NCBI GenBank assembly: GCA_011799875.1
Contig: CM022299.1
Coordinates: forward strand, 35,298,755 to 35,362,754
Length of the DNA: 64,000 nucleotides
Source: Thinopyrum elongatum
Taxonomy: Eukaryota; Streptophyta; Magnoliopsida; Poales; Poaceae
Reading direction: 5' to 3'
This document shows positions 10,256 to 20,410 of this stretch, piece by piece; the stretch's first letter is position 1, and every line of letters begins with the position of its first letter. The translations under genes were made by a program, and so were the position numbers. The notes under the pieces are model-generated. The model had not been told where the DNA came from. It did not search any database and worked only from the letters and a program-made list of their open reading frames with translations.

Positions 10256-13189
10256 TTAGGAGGTAGAAGGAAGAAGGTCGGGATATTCTTCCCGAAGATG
10301 ATCCTCGCGTTCCCAAGTGGCTTCATCTTCAGTGTGATTCGACCACTGCACTTTCAGGAACTTGGTCGTCTTCTGACGTGTTCGACGTTCAGCTTCATCA
10401 AGGATGCGGATCGGATGCTCCTTATAAGACAAATCATCTTGCAGTTCAAGCATCTCGTGATCTACTGTGCGGTGCGGAGATTCCTTGAAGCATTTACGGA
10501 GTTGTGACATGTGGATGACGTCATGGATATGGGAGAATTGTGGTGGCAACTCCAATTTATATGCCACCTGTCCACGTCTAGCCACGATACGGAAAGGACC
10601 AATATAGCGTGGAGCTAGCTTGCCCTTGATTCCGAATCGACGGGTGCCCTTCATAGGAGTGACACGCAGATAAGCTTGATCACCCGGTTGATAAGTTAGA
10701 CCCCATCGCTTGCGATCGTAATTGGTCTTCTGGCGGTCCTGAGCTGCCTTGAGATTTTCTCGGACAATTCTGACTTGTTCTTCAGCATGTTGGATAATGT
10801 CCGGTCCCACGAGAGGTCGTTCCCCAGTTTCTGACCAATTCAGAGGGGTTCTACACTTACGTCCATAAAGCACTTCGAAGGGGGCCATGTTCAAGCTGGC
10901 TTGATAGCTGTTATTATAAGAGAATTCGGCAAACGGAAGAGATTCTTCCCACTTCTTACCGAATGATATAACACAAGCGCGAAGCATATCTTCGAGCACT
11001 TGATTTACTCGCTCAACTTGGCCTTGGGACTGAGGATGATAAGCTAAATTCCATGTAATGTGAGTTCCCATAGCTTGTTGGAAACTTTCCCAGAACTTGG
11101 TCGTGAAAAGACCGCCACGGTCCGAACTGATCTCCTTCGGAATACCGTGGAGTGAAACGATTCTGGAGATATACAGCTCTGCTAACTGACTAGCAGTGAT
11201 AGTCTCCTTGACAGGTAGAAAATGAGCAACCTTGGAAAGTTGGTCGATGACGACAAGAATAGCGTCGTGACCATTCTGAGACTTGGGAAGACCAGTGATG
11301 AAATCCATCTGCACTTTATCCCACTTCCACAAAGGAATAGGGAGTGGTTGAAGAATTCCAGCAGGCATCTGATGTTCTGCTTTCACGCGACGACATACGT
11401 CACATTCAGCAACATATCGGGCTATGTCCTGCTTCATTTTAGACCACCAGTACCTTTGACGAAGATCGCGATACATCTTGGTACTACCCGGATGGATAGA
11501 CAGTGGTGTATCATGAGCTTCATTCATGACCTTGTCTGTCATAAGCTCGAATCGAGGTACTACAATGCGGTCTCGGAAATATAAAGTTCCATCTTCAGCA
11601 ATCAAGAAATCCCGGTACTTATCAAGGTGAAGCTCTTTCTTCATCAAGTCAATTTCAGCATCTTTGGCTTGCGCTTCCTTAACAGCCTTTCGAAGGTCTG
11701 GCTGTACCACAAGGTTATTAAGAGAAACCTGGGGAACAATTCGCAGATTCAGCTGACTCAACTCTGCATAAAGACGAGGTTGAGCTCGCCTAACCATGAG
11801 GTTGTTGCAATATGACTTGCGGCTCAGGGCATCATCCATCACGTTAGCCTTGCCAGGGGTATATGAAATACCACAGTCATAGTCCGTAATTGTTTCTAAC
11901 CATCGTTGCTGTCGGAGATTAAGATCCGGTTGAGTGAACAAGTATTTCAGACTCTGATGATCGGTATAAATCTCACACCGGTTACCCAGAAGGTAATGTC
12001 GCCATAACTTTAATGCATAGATCACTGCAGCAAGTTCAAGATCATGCACTGGATAATTTTCTTCATGCGGACGCAATTTTCGCGAGGCATATGCAATTAC
12101 CTTCCGTTCTTGCATTAGGACACAGCCTAATCCCTGACTAGAGGCGTCACAATAAATGACAAAGTCCTTGCGAGAATCAGGAGGAGCAAGCACTGGAGCA
12201 GAAGTAAGCTTGTCCTTGAGGGTCTGGAAACTTTCCTGACATTTGTCTGTCCACTCAAACTTAACACCTTTGTGGAGCAGATTAGTCAAAGGTTTGGCAA
12301 TCTTGGAAAAGTTTTCGACGAATCGTCGGCAATAACTTGCTAGACCGAGAAAACTTCGGACTTGCTTGGCATTCTTCGGAGGGGTCCAGTCAAGGATAGC
12401 CTGAACTCGCTCCGGGTTAACGGCAATACCGTCCTTGGAAATCACATGTCCAAGGTAGGTCACTTCAGAAAGCCAGAATTCACATTTAGAGTACTTGGCA
12501 TACAACTGGTGCTCTCGAAGCCTCTCCAGAACAAGGCGAAGATGTTCGGCATGTTCTTCCTTATTCTTCGAATATACTAGGATATCATCCAGATATACAA
12601 CGACGAACTTGTCGAGGTAATCCATGAATATGTAATTCATCAGGCGGGAGAACGTAGCGGGAGCATTCGTTAAGCCAAACGACATGACGGTGTACTCATA
12701 GGATCCATAACGAGTAACGAAAGCGGTCTTTGGAATATCCTCTTCGCGGACACGGATCTGGTGATAACCCAACCTCAAGTCGAGTTTAGAGAAGACCGAA
12801 GATCCAGCAAGTTGATCATATAAGTCGTTGATCCGGGGAAGCGGATATTTATTCTGAATGGTTGCCTGGTTGATAGGACGGTAATCTTGGACCAACCTAT
12901 TCGTACCATCTTTCTTCTTGACAAAGAGAGAAGGTGCTCCCCAGGCAGAGGAGCTAGGGCAAATGAAACCCTTCCTTAAGGATTTATCGATTTCTTCCTT
13001 AAGCTTGATAAGATGGTGCGGTGGCATCTTGTAAGGATGCTTCGCAATAGGAGTGGTGCCAGGCTTCAAGTCGATGACGAACTCGACAGCTCTAGCAAGG
13101 GGTATTCCTGGAAGTTCTTCTGGAAAAACATCCGGGAAGTCGCACACGACTGGAATGTTCTCGATCCCCTCAAGCGGAGAAGCGTTCAA
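10256..13189 (-). CDS. pol: Gypsy pol: reverse transcriptase, RNase H, integrase, chromodomain-like tail
   Basis: This 977-codon frame has no stop. The reverse transcriptase spans about residues 50-250, with the catalytic box YLDD at 199-202 ([11 protein letters not shown]). The RNase H acidic residues are D348 (YCDAS), E385, D410 (YTDH) and the DALSRK motif near 453. Integrase follows with H/C zinc-binding residues (H559, H566, C596, C599) and the D629, D690, E726 catalytic triad. Residues 925-965 resemble a degenerate chromodomain (RILDE...VQWSN...ATWE). The methionine at 13189 is not the natural start: pol would be read through from gag-protease, but a one-base deletion near 13190-13195 breaks the link. 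The enzyme block itself appears undamaged, so the copy could have been active recently. Confidence 0.95.
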   Translation of the reverse strand: MNASPLEGIENIPVVCDFPDVFPEELPGIPLARAVEFVIDLKPGTTPIAKHPYKMPPHHLIKLKEEIDKSLRKGFICPSSSAWGAPSLFVKKKDGTNRLVQDYRPINQATIQNKYPLPRINDLYDQLAGSSVFSKLDLRLGYHQIRVREEDIPKTAFVTRYGSYEYTVMSFGLTNAPATFSRLMNYIFMDYLDKFVVVYLDDILVYSKNKEEHAEHLRLVLERLREHQLYAKYSKCEFWLSEVTYLGHVISKDGIAVNPERVQAILDWTPPKNAKQVRSFLGLASYCRRFVENFSKIAKPLTNLLHKGVKFEWTDKCQESFQTLKDKLTSAPVLAPPDSRKDFVIYCDASSQGLGCVLMQERKVIAYASRKLRPHEENYPVHDLELAAVIYALKLWRHYLLGNRCEIYTDHQSLKYLFTQPDLNLRQQRWLETITDYDCGISYTPGKANVMDDALSRKSYCNNLMVRRAQPRLYAELSQLNLRIVPQVSLNNLVVQPDLRKAVKEAQAKDAEIDLMKKELHLDKYRDFLIAEDGTLYFRDRIVVPRFELMTDKVMNEAHDTPLSIHPGSTKMYRDLRQRYWWSKMKQDIARYVAECDVCRRVKAEHQMPAGILQPLPIPLWKWDKVQMDFITGLPKSQNGHDAILVVIDQLSKVAHFLPVKETITASQLAELYISRIVSLHGIPKEISSDRGGLFTTKFWESFQQAMGTHITWNLAYHPQSQGQVERVNQVLEDMLRACVISFGKKWEESLPFAEFSYNNSYQASLNMAPFEVLYGRKCRTPLNWSETGERPLVGPDIIQHAEEQVRIVRENLKAAQDRQKTNYDRKRWGLTYQPGDQAYLRVTPMKGTRRFGIKGKLAPRYIGPFRIVARRGQVAYKLELPPQFSHIHDVIHMSQLRKCFKESPHRTVDHEMLELQDDLSYKEHPIRILDEAERRTRQKTTKFLKVQWSNHTEDEATWEREDHLREEYPDLLPSTS

Positions 13190-14664
13190 CGATTCAAGGC
13201 ATAAATCTGAGCCTCGGCATTCTGAGTAATTTGAGCTCGGTAATTCACTAGCTCATCTGACGGGTGTAGAAGGTGTACAACTTTAGTGGCACAATTGATT
13301 GAGGCGTAGTGAGCCTTCAACCAATCCATTCCCAAGATAAGGTCAATCTTGGAGGATTTCAGAATAATGGGAAATGCCTGGAACTTCCACCCCTCAATTT
13401 CAACAGTGACTTCGGGGCTGAATAAGGAGGCTCGGTATTGGCCCGCGGGAGTGTTAACCGCTAATGAATATTGCAAGCTTTCAAATTTATTGCCATGCAT
13501 GAATGCAAATTCTTCCGACATGAATGAACGCGATGCTCCTGAATCAAATAAAACAGATGCTGGTACTGAATTAACGAGAAGTGTACCCATCACGGTTTCA
13601 GGTTGGTCTTGAGCTTCAGCCATGTTGACGTGGTAGTTCTGCCCACAACCATAAGAAGGTCTGACATTGCTGTAACGAGGCTGAGAATTCCCACGGCCAT
13701 TACCACGGCCAGCAGAAGGAAGAGCTAGCTGATTCTGATTCTGAGAACAATCTCTGGCACGGTGACCTGGCTAGCCACACTTGAAGCAGAGTCCACTGTC
13801 AGGACGTGGTGCGGGAGCTCGAGGTGGCAGAGCTCGAAGAGGCTGCCTCGATGGTGGAGGAGGCAGATGAGTTGCAACATAAGTAGGCCTGTACACTGGA
13901 GCTGCTGGACGATACATGCTCTGTGGAATCCAGATACGGCGCTTCTGGGAAGACGAGCCCGAAGATGAGCCCGCCTCACGGGTGCGTCTGGTAGCTTCCT
14001 TGTGCTTCTTCAGACCAGTTTCAACCATGATAGCCTTATTCACCAAGGTGGCGAAGTCACGATAGTCTTGGACGAGCAGAGCTAACTGAATGTCATGGTG
14101 CAGACCTTCACGAAACTTCTCCTACCTTCGATCGTCAGTAGGAACGTCTTCTTCAGCGTAGCGAGACAAGTCAAGAAACTCGCGCTGATAAACTTCTATA
14201 GTCTTGTTACCTTGAACGAGACTACGGAACTCGGCCTTCTTCCGGGCTATGACAGCTTGAGGAATATAGCGGGCACGAAAAGCTATCTTGAATTCTACCC
14301 AAGTGACGACGGTACCAGGTGGTAGGGTCTGTCGGTGAGTAGCCAGCCATTGTGATGCGGGACCCTTCAGTAGGTATGTCGCAAAGGTGACATAATTGGC
14401 CGGGGCGACATCAGCAGACTCCATCTCATAGGAGATGTCACGCAGCCAGTCATCGGCATCCAGCGGGTTGACTGTGTTGCGAAAGAACGACGGGTTGAGT
14501 CGCATAAATTCTGGCAAGGTGATGGAAGGTGGCAGCTGGTCGGCATTGGGACGGGGAAATTGTTGCATAATCCCAGTCATGAACTGACGGTTGAGTTCAA
14601 ACTGTTGCATCATCGCAGCCATATAGTCAGGCGGTGGCGGCGAAGGTGGATTGTTATCTCCTAT
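13186..14664 (-). pseudogene. gag-pro: Gypsy gag and aspartic protease, two nonsense codons, lost start
   Basis: One frame runs from 14664 to 13186. Comparison with copy 2 shows the expected start codon is ATA at 14662-14664 (ATG in copy 2). The next in-frame ATG is at 14622. Gag carries the ITLPEFMRLNPSFF and DADDWLRDI segments, then a TAG at 14122-14124 and a second TAG at 13771-13773 inside the zinc knuckle (CFKCG-stop-PGH). Copy 2 has CAG at both places. The protease has its catalytic DSGAS motif (13186-13623 segment) and the downstream hydrophobic GMDWL. The frame ends at YALNR, one base out of phase with pol. Confidence 0.9.
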
Positions 14665-14908
14665 CCTGCTAAGTCAACAGGGGTAGTTTAGCAGAAGCCA
14701 CGGTGAGTATTGTAGGAACAACATGATGTAACTCGACAGAATTTAAATAGTACAACAGATGCTTAATAGTAGTCATTAAGTATTACAGGTCCATACAGAG
14801 TCGGTTACATTCGGGCAGCATAACGGCGCAAATTCAAAAGCTAGACATGCTAGGCGGCGCGCAGGCACGTGGTAAGGAAGTACACAACGAGACATAGCAA
14901 AGGCTACA

Positions 14909-15679
14909 TCAACGTCGGAGAAAACCACTGAAACGGGGTAGCTGCAAGTGCGGACGACGGACGTTCGTCGCAGAAGGATCCTGCGCTCCATGTGCACTCT
15001 GATGCAGAACCCGGTCTCGAGCTGAAAGAAGGGGTCCACGTGCAGGCGTGTGACCTCCCACAGCAGGCCAATCGATCCCTGGTGGCATCTCGGTCCTGCT
15101 CGGGTAAAGAATATGCTCCGGATGTATCCCTGCACGAACAGCTGGTAGCAACTGCGTCATAGCCTCGTAGAGTCGCACTCGAGTGGCAAACAACTCGACA
15201 GCAAAAGCGCGAACAGTGCGATCCAGAGCCTGAGTACACTGAATCAGAACTTGCTGATCATAGCGGTGAGGCTCGTAAGGGGCACAGACAGCTGTGTAGT
15301 ATCCAGTAGCATCTCCAGCAGGGGCATACGGAATGTACCGATACTCAGAAGCATCCAAGCTAGCACTGTGCTCTCCTTGGAGATGTGCGACAGCAGAGTA
15401 AGCGGCATCATGTACTGCCATCTCAATCGTCACGCCGATACCGTGGAAAAGGTACAGCTCAGTGTCTGAGTTATCCTGCTGATCATAGATGCGAACATCA
15501 GCATAGTACTGCTCCTGGTTGAACTCACGATAAACCTCGTAGACCATGTACTCGGGGCACCAGCGGTATCCCAGCCTCATCAAGAGGGCGATCAGAACAG
15601 CCGGAAACCCAGGGACGTCTCGAGCCCAGGTGCGAAGCACAAGCTCCGTCGTAGGACGTGAGGGAAACAAATGGTCCAT
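14909..15679 (-). CDS. Extra ORF upstream of gag, 256 codons from the preferred start; function unknown
   Basis: The open frame extends from 15754, but the methionine at 15679 (MDHLFPSRPTTEL) is a better start because it directly follows TCTCTGTTTCAG, an acceptor-like sequence. The product is not gag, protease or envelope. No signal peptide or membrane segment is evident. Residues 48-127 of the longer frame read as helix, three strands and helix, ending in GIGVTIEMAVHDAAYSAVAHL. This resembles the GxGxSKKxAKxxAAxxALxxL signature of double-stranded-RNA-binding domains but lacks the lysines. A Pro/Gly-rich stretch and an Arg-rich tail follow. It sits between the primer site and gag, in the same orientation. 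I have an impression that similar ORFs recur in grass gypsy elements but cannot verify it. Copy 2 has lost the ORF. Confidence 0.7.
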   Translation of the reverse strand: MDHLFPSRPTTELVLRTWARDVPGFPAVLIALLMRLGYRWCPEYMVYEVYREFNQEQYYADVRIYDQQDNSDTELYLFHGIGVTIEMAVHDAAYSAVAHLQGEHSASLDASEYRYIPYAPAGDATGYYTAVCAPYEPHRYDQQVLIQCTQALDRTVRAFAVELFATRVRLYEAMTQLLPAVRAGIHPEHILYPSRTEMPPGIDWPAVGGHTPARGPLLSARDRVLHQSAHGAQDPSATNVRRPHLQLPRFSGFLRR

Positions 15680-16056
15680 CTGAAACAGAGAAGATTCAGG
15701 ATTGTCATTCGACGACGAGAAATATAACAGATCTCGAATAGAAAGATTAAACAAAATAATGGAAAGGAAAATGATTATCAGACTAATCAGATCAATGACA
15801 GGGAAATCGCACTGAATCCAGCTCTCCGGGTGGATAGAATTTACGAGATCCTAAGTGACGGTGTTAGTAATTTTATTAAACCCGAATAGAAGAGAAGTTA
15901 GAGTCCCAGAATAAAGGTCGAGGAATAAAAGATCCTAATACCACCCAGTTGGCGACGTGGGCCCGTAAGCCACACAGCCAAGTTAGTAAAACAGTTTTTG
16001 GTTTCTAGACTCAACTTCGGCCAAGGAATTGGATAGGGGGATTCCTAGAGGCAGTC

Positions 16057-16069
16057 GGCTCTAATACCA
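16057..16069 (-). other. Primer-binding site, initiator-Met tRNA type
   Basis: On the minus strand, three bases after the 5' LTR, the sequence is TGGTATTAGAGCC. This matches the usual TGGTATCAGAGC complement of the initiator-Met tRNA 3' end with one C-to-T change. Copy 2 has the unmutated form. Confidence 0.9.
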
Positions 16070-17558
16070 ACCTGTGACGACCCCGGCTTAATCGTGCACT
16101 AATCATACACGCAAATGCACACGATCAAGCCTAAGGACTCACTTGAAGATATCACAACACAACTCTAAAACATAAATAAATTCATACAAGCTTTATATTA
16201 CAAGCTAGGGCCTCGAGGGCTCGAATACATAGCTTGATGGCATACAAGTGTCAGCGGAAGCATCAGATATCTGGGTACAGATATATTACAGAAACAGATA
16301 GGCCTTTTAGATAGGCGGGGCAAAATAAACCACTACGATCGAAAGGCGTAGGCCTCCTGCCTAGGACCCTCCGAATCCTACTCCTGGTCATCAGTCGGCT
16401 CCTCGTAGTAGTACTCGCCGGGAGGGTAGTAGTAGTAGCCGTAGTCGTCGACAGGGGCGGCCATCTCAGGGGCTCCGTCATCTAGCGACGTCGAATGAAT
16501 ATGGGGGAAAAAGAAAGTAAAGCAAACGTGAGTACTCATCCGAAGTACTCAGCAAGCAAGGATCTACACTACATATGCAACATTTTCAAAGGGGGCTGTA
16601 TATGTGGACTGGGCTACAGAAATGCCAGAATAGAAGGGGAAAGCCTAGTCCTATCGAAGACTAGCATCTTCAGCATCTTCATCAGTCTTGCAGCATAAGG
16701 AGAGTGCAGAATAACATAATGTAAAGTAGTAGTAGTATCATCAACCTCGGCCAGAGATCCTTTCTCGACTCCCTGCGAGAAAGCAATCCCAGAGCCGTAC
16801 TATCCAGTTCTCAACTCAGTTCTAGATGTACCGATCGGGATACAACTCCGAGTGTCCGTTACCGTAGGACGGGCTATCGATAGATTGTTTCTTCCCTGCA
16901 GGGGTGCACCAACTTACCCACCACGCTCGCTTAACTCCGGCCGGACACACTTTTCTGGGTCATGCCCGGCCTCGGCTAAGCAACACGCCGCAACCTGACC
17001 AAATACTTAACAGAGAGGTCAGCACGCCGGACTAAACCTATGCCCCCAGGGGTCTTGGGCCATCGCCCCGGGAACTCCTGCACGTTGCGAGGGCGGCCGA
17101 GAGCAGACCTAGCAACCCCTTAATACAAGCGCAGTTGCTTAACCAGTCCAACTCGGTGCGCGCCGCTCAGTCGCTGACGTCCATTAAGCTTCGGCTGAAG
17201 TGTACGACGCAGAACGCCCATACTATGCCCACGTGATGATTAGTGCTATCAGGCCAGAGGCCCCTCGGATCAAATATCCAAACCGTTTAGTGGTTTAGGA
17301 GCGCGCGGAAACGAGCAGACACTCACGATCGATGTGACCCCGTCGCCCCGTCTCGAGGACTTGCGGCAAGGGCTAAGAATGCCCGGCCACGCCTCGTAGT
17401 TATCTCGCGGGCACCTCTCAGGTCAACCCGACTCCACATCACTTCGCATTCATGCTCGCGCGGGTACCCCTCAGGGCCGACCCGTCTTTAGTATCAAGGT
17501 TCAGTGTTCAGTCATATTCACCAAAGTATCCGTGTGTCTGACACCAAGGGTGAACCCT

Positions 17559-17760
17559 GAGGAATCACCCTCGATGGAATCCCACTCGATGATATCATCA
17601 AGGTGAACGAAGGAGGAATCACCCTCGAGGTCCACACTTGAACGGTTGCACGACGGCGTCGGTATCGGGGGTGGTGTAGGAGGAATCACCCTCGCTTACC
17701 ACGACTGATTTACTAACCTACAAGGTTATCATCAGAAGTGCTGACGAGGTATCACCCTCG
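17559..17760 (-). promoter_or_regulatory. Four spaced ATCACCCTC motifs, 5' LTR copy
   Basis: Same array as at 7566-7767, starting at 17559 and ending with the fourth motif at 17746-17760. Spacing is unchanged from the 3' LTR. Confidence 0.6.
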
Positions 17761-18597
17761 GCACCCGATAGGAACCCAGTAGTGTCGAGCAATTTAAGGG
17801 GGAAGTGACGTGCGGTGCCAGGGTCTGATCTTTGATCCTGTTGCTCGGGTCTTCTGAGAGTCCAGCGGGGCAGTCGGGACAAGTGGGTCTCTGTTAAGGC
17901 TCTACCCATCCTATACTAAACAATTTAGGATAGCAGGAAAGTACCAACAGCAGGTTACAAGTAAACAGGCTCTGCAGCAGATATAGGACAACAGTAGCAG
18001 CAGTAACTTCTAATGCAAGCATAAGGGAGAAGAGAGTGGGCGATATCGGAATGCTCAAAATGGGGGTGCTTGCCTGTCTGCTCGACGGCAAGGGTCTGAT
18101 CATCAGGGACGTAGTCGTACTCCGGAGCGATGTCTGCCTCAGGAGCTACGGCAACGTCGGGGTCTACCGAAAGAGAAGAGGGGGAGGAAACAGGTAAATA
18201 CAATGCAATCATATGCAACACAGCGCGTGCTATGCTATGATGCAGTGCAGGGTTGCCTAAAGATATGTCTAAGTCATTTTGGTTATTTTTGGATTATAGT
18301 TGGATTTATTATCCGGTGGTTATGCACTATTCATCTACCGGATACGGACGAAAAGTTATGGGTTCTCCTATGTAGGAGGTTCCAGCATCGAAACAGACGA
18401 CACGATCAGATTTGTCTCGTCGTTCTGAGCAACTTTCATGTTTTAAGTTTTTCGATCTGAGCTACGGTTTAAAAGTTGTCAATTTTCGAAGTTTAAATGA
18501 TTTTCTGGAATTATTTTTGTTAACAGAATTGAATTATGATGTCAGCATGAGGTAATGCTGACATCAGCAGGTCAACTGCGGCTGACCAGGGTCAAAC

Positions 18598-18631
18598 CTG
18601 ACATGTGGGTCCAGTGGGACCCACATGTCAG
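18598..18631. repeat. Perfect 15-bp-arm palindrome in the 5' LTR
   Basis: CTGACATGTGGGTCC and its exact complement flank the 4-base centre AGTG. The 3' LTR lacks it, while a related arm sequence (GGACCCACATGTCAG-like) survives in the copy-2 LTRs. Its absence from the 3' LTR is therefore a deletion. Confidence 0.9.
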
Positions 18632-20410
18632 CCTCTGTTATGGCTAACAGTTGATTAACTATTTAACAGGGTTAATTAGGGATGTGGGCCCAGTCTGTCA
18701 GTGTCTCAGTTGGTTATCAGGATTAACTAATTTGCTAATTATCTTAATTACGCGCAGGGGGCCCACATGGCATACACTGTGGGTGAACAGTAACCACGTT
18801 GACAAGGTCAACGTGGTCAACGGAGATGCTGGGGCCCACTAGCAGTCTCTCAGGGGGTGGGCCCCACGCGTCCATGTCAGCGGCGTCGCCGGAAATACGC
18901 CGGCGACCAGATCCGCGGCGGGAGATCGCCGGAGCGCGTCGGATTTGCGTTATAGTGCACCATTTCGCGCGCGGTTGGCTGCGTTCGATCGAGGACTCAA
19001 CGCCGCGTCGTCTGGTGGTGGTGGCAGGGCCGGACTCGGCCGGAATCATCGTCGGCGTCGACCGAGGGCGGCGCCGGAGTTCGGGTGTTGCTGGCAACGG
19101 CGAAAACGGCCACGGCAAAGTGAGCTAGAGGGTTCGCCGGGCTCCTGCGAGCGTGCTGAGTATGATGACGTGCTCGGCTGAGCTCGGCGGTGCGCGTGGC
19201 TACGGTGGCGAGCTCGCCGGTGGCTCGCAGTTCGGGCACTAGGGGAATCGGCGGCGCGGCGCGACCTAGGACTACGCAACGGGGCAGAGGGGGAACTGGG
19301 GCTTACGGTGCGGCACACGTAGGCCCTCGGGTGCATAGTAGCCACAGAGACGTCGCCGGTGGCGGAGCAGAATGGCGGCGATCGAACGGAGAAGGCGGTG
19401 TCGATCCAGTGGGTGAGGGTCGCCCGGCTCGAACGGAAGACGCCAGTCGACGGAGAGGAACGAGGCGGAGCTCGCGGACTCGGTGAAGCAGCGCAGGATC
19501 GTCAGTGGGCGTGCCTGCGAGCAGGGCGCGACGGCGACCGCGTCGGGCGTCATCAAAACCCAGAGAGGAAGAGCGAGGGGAGAGGGGAGAAGTGGTCGAG
19601 GGGGTCCAGGGGGGTGAACGGGCCTCGCCCTTATCCTCCCGCGCGTCGGGGCTGTCGATGGGCGTCGCGGTGTCGCGCTCTCGCCGGCGCAGCCAGGCGC
19701 GAGGCGACACGGCGGCAGAGAGAGAGAGAAGGAGGGAGAAAGAGGCCGCAGTGGGCTGGGCCTCCAGGCACTGTGCACTTAGGCCAGTGCACAGTGGCCT
19801 TTTCTAATTTTCTATTTTCTGTTTTGCCTTTTCTTTTATTCTTTTCTGTTTTGTATTAGTTAGGGCTCTTATGCATTTTTTATAAAATGTGGGAGTTGAC
19901 CCAATTAATGCAATGAGATATTACCCCTCACCAAAAACTGGTTTGGGTAAAGTTGGGTTTCATTTGAATTTGATTTAACTTTAAATGTATTATATATTGC
20001 TGTTTTGGTGCTGTTGGAATATTTGCTGTTGATATTTTTAATTAATCCAAATATTACTGTTGATATTTTTATGAGTGCTTCTGGAATATTTGCTATTTAG
20101 TGAACATTTTTCCCATAGTGTTTGAGCAAATTTATTTTGCACTTTTGAATTTGAGTTGATTTTCCAGAATAGAGTTTGATTTATTTTGGTTAACCACTAT
20201 GATTAAGCACTGCAAATGATAAGACTTGGCAATATTAGCAGTTGATCACAATGGCTATTACACAGGGGTGTTACAATTTGTGTCGGCGCGGACACGAGAT
20301 GGACGCGCGCGCCACGCGCCAACTACTCCCCCTGGCCCGCCAGTCGGTGGCCCCTCCACCATTTCCCTCCACTTTCCCCAAAACCCTCCCGCCCGCGCGC
20401 GCTCCCGCCG

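Larger units (their letters stand above)
6081..20275 (-). mobile_element. Complete long-LTR Ty3/gypsy retrotransposon (copy 1), probably a chromovirus
   Basis: Two LTRs of 4136 and 4203 bp flank an internal region of about 5.9 kb. The direct target duplication is ATTTG (6076-6080 and 20276-20280). On the minus strand the order is 5' LTR, initiator-Met primer site, extra ORF, gag-protease, RT-RNase H-integrase, polypurine tract, 3' LTR. RT before integrase places it in Ty3/gypsy. The C-terminal chromodomain-like tail, long LTRs and iMet primer site suggest the Tekay/Del lineage, which is inference. The LTR pair looks about 97-98% identical by eye, so the insertion appears recent. Known defects are the gag start, two gag nonsense codons and one frameshift before pol. 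Confidence 0.95.
16073..20275 (-). repeat. 5' LTR of gypsy copy 1
   Basis: On the plus strand it begins TGTGACGACC and ends GGGGTGTTACA. It differs from the 3' LTR by scattered substitutions, retention of the palindrome at 18598-18631, and a rearranged stretch near 20010-20060. It is 67 bp longer than its partner. Confidence 0.95.

Noticed and set aside
10298..13612. Plus-strand open frames across gypsy pol and gag
   Set aside because: They are shadows of the minus-strand RT, integrase and protease genes.
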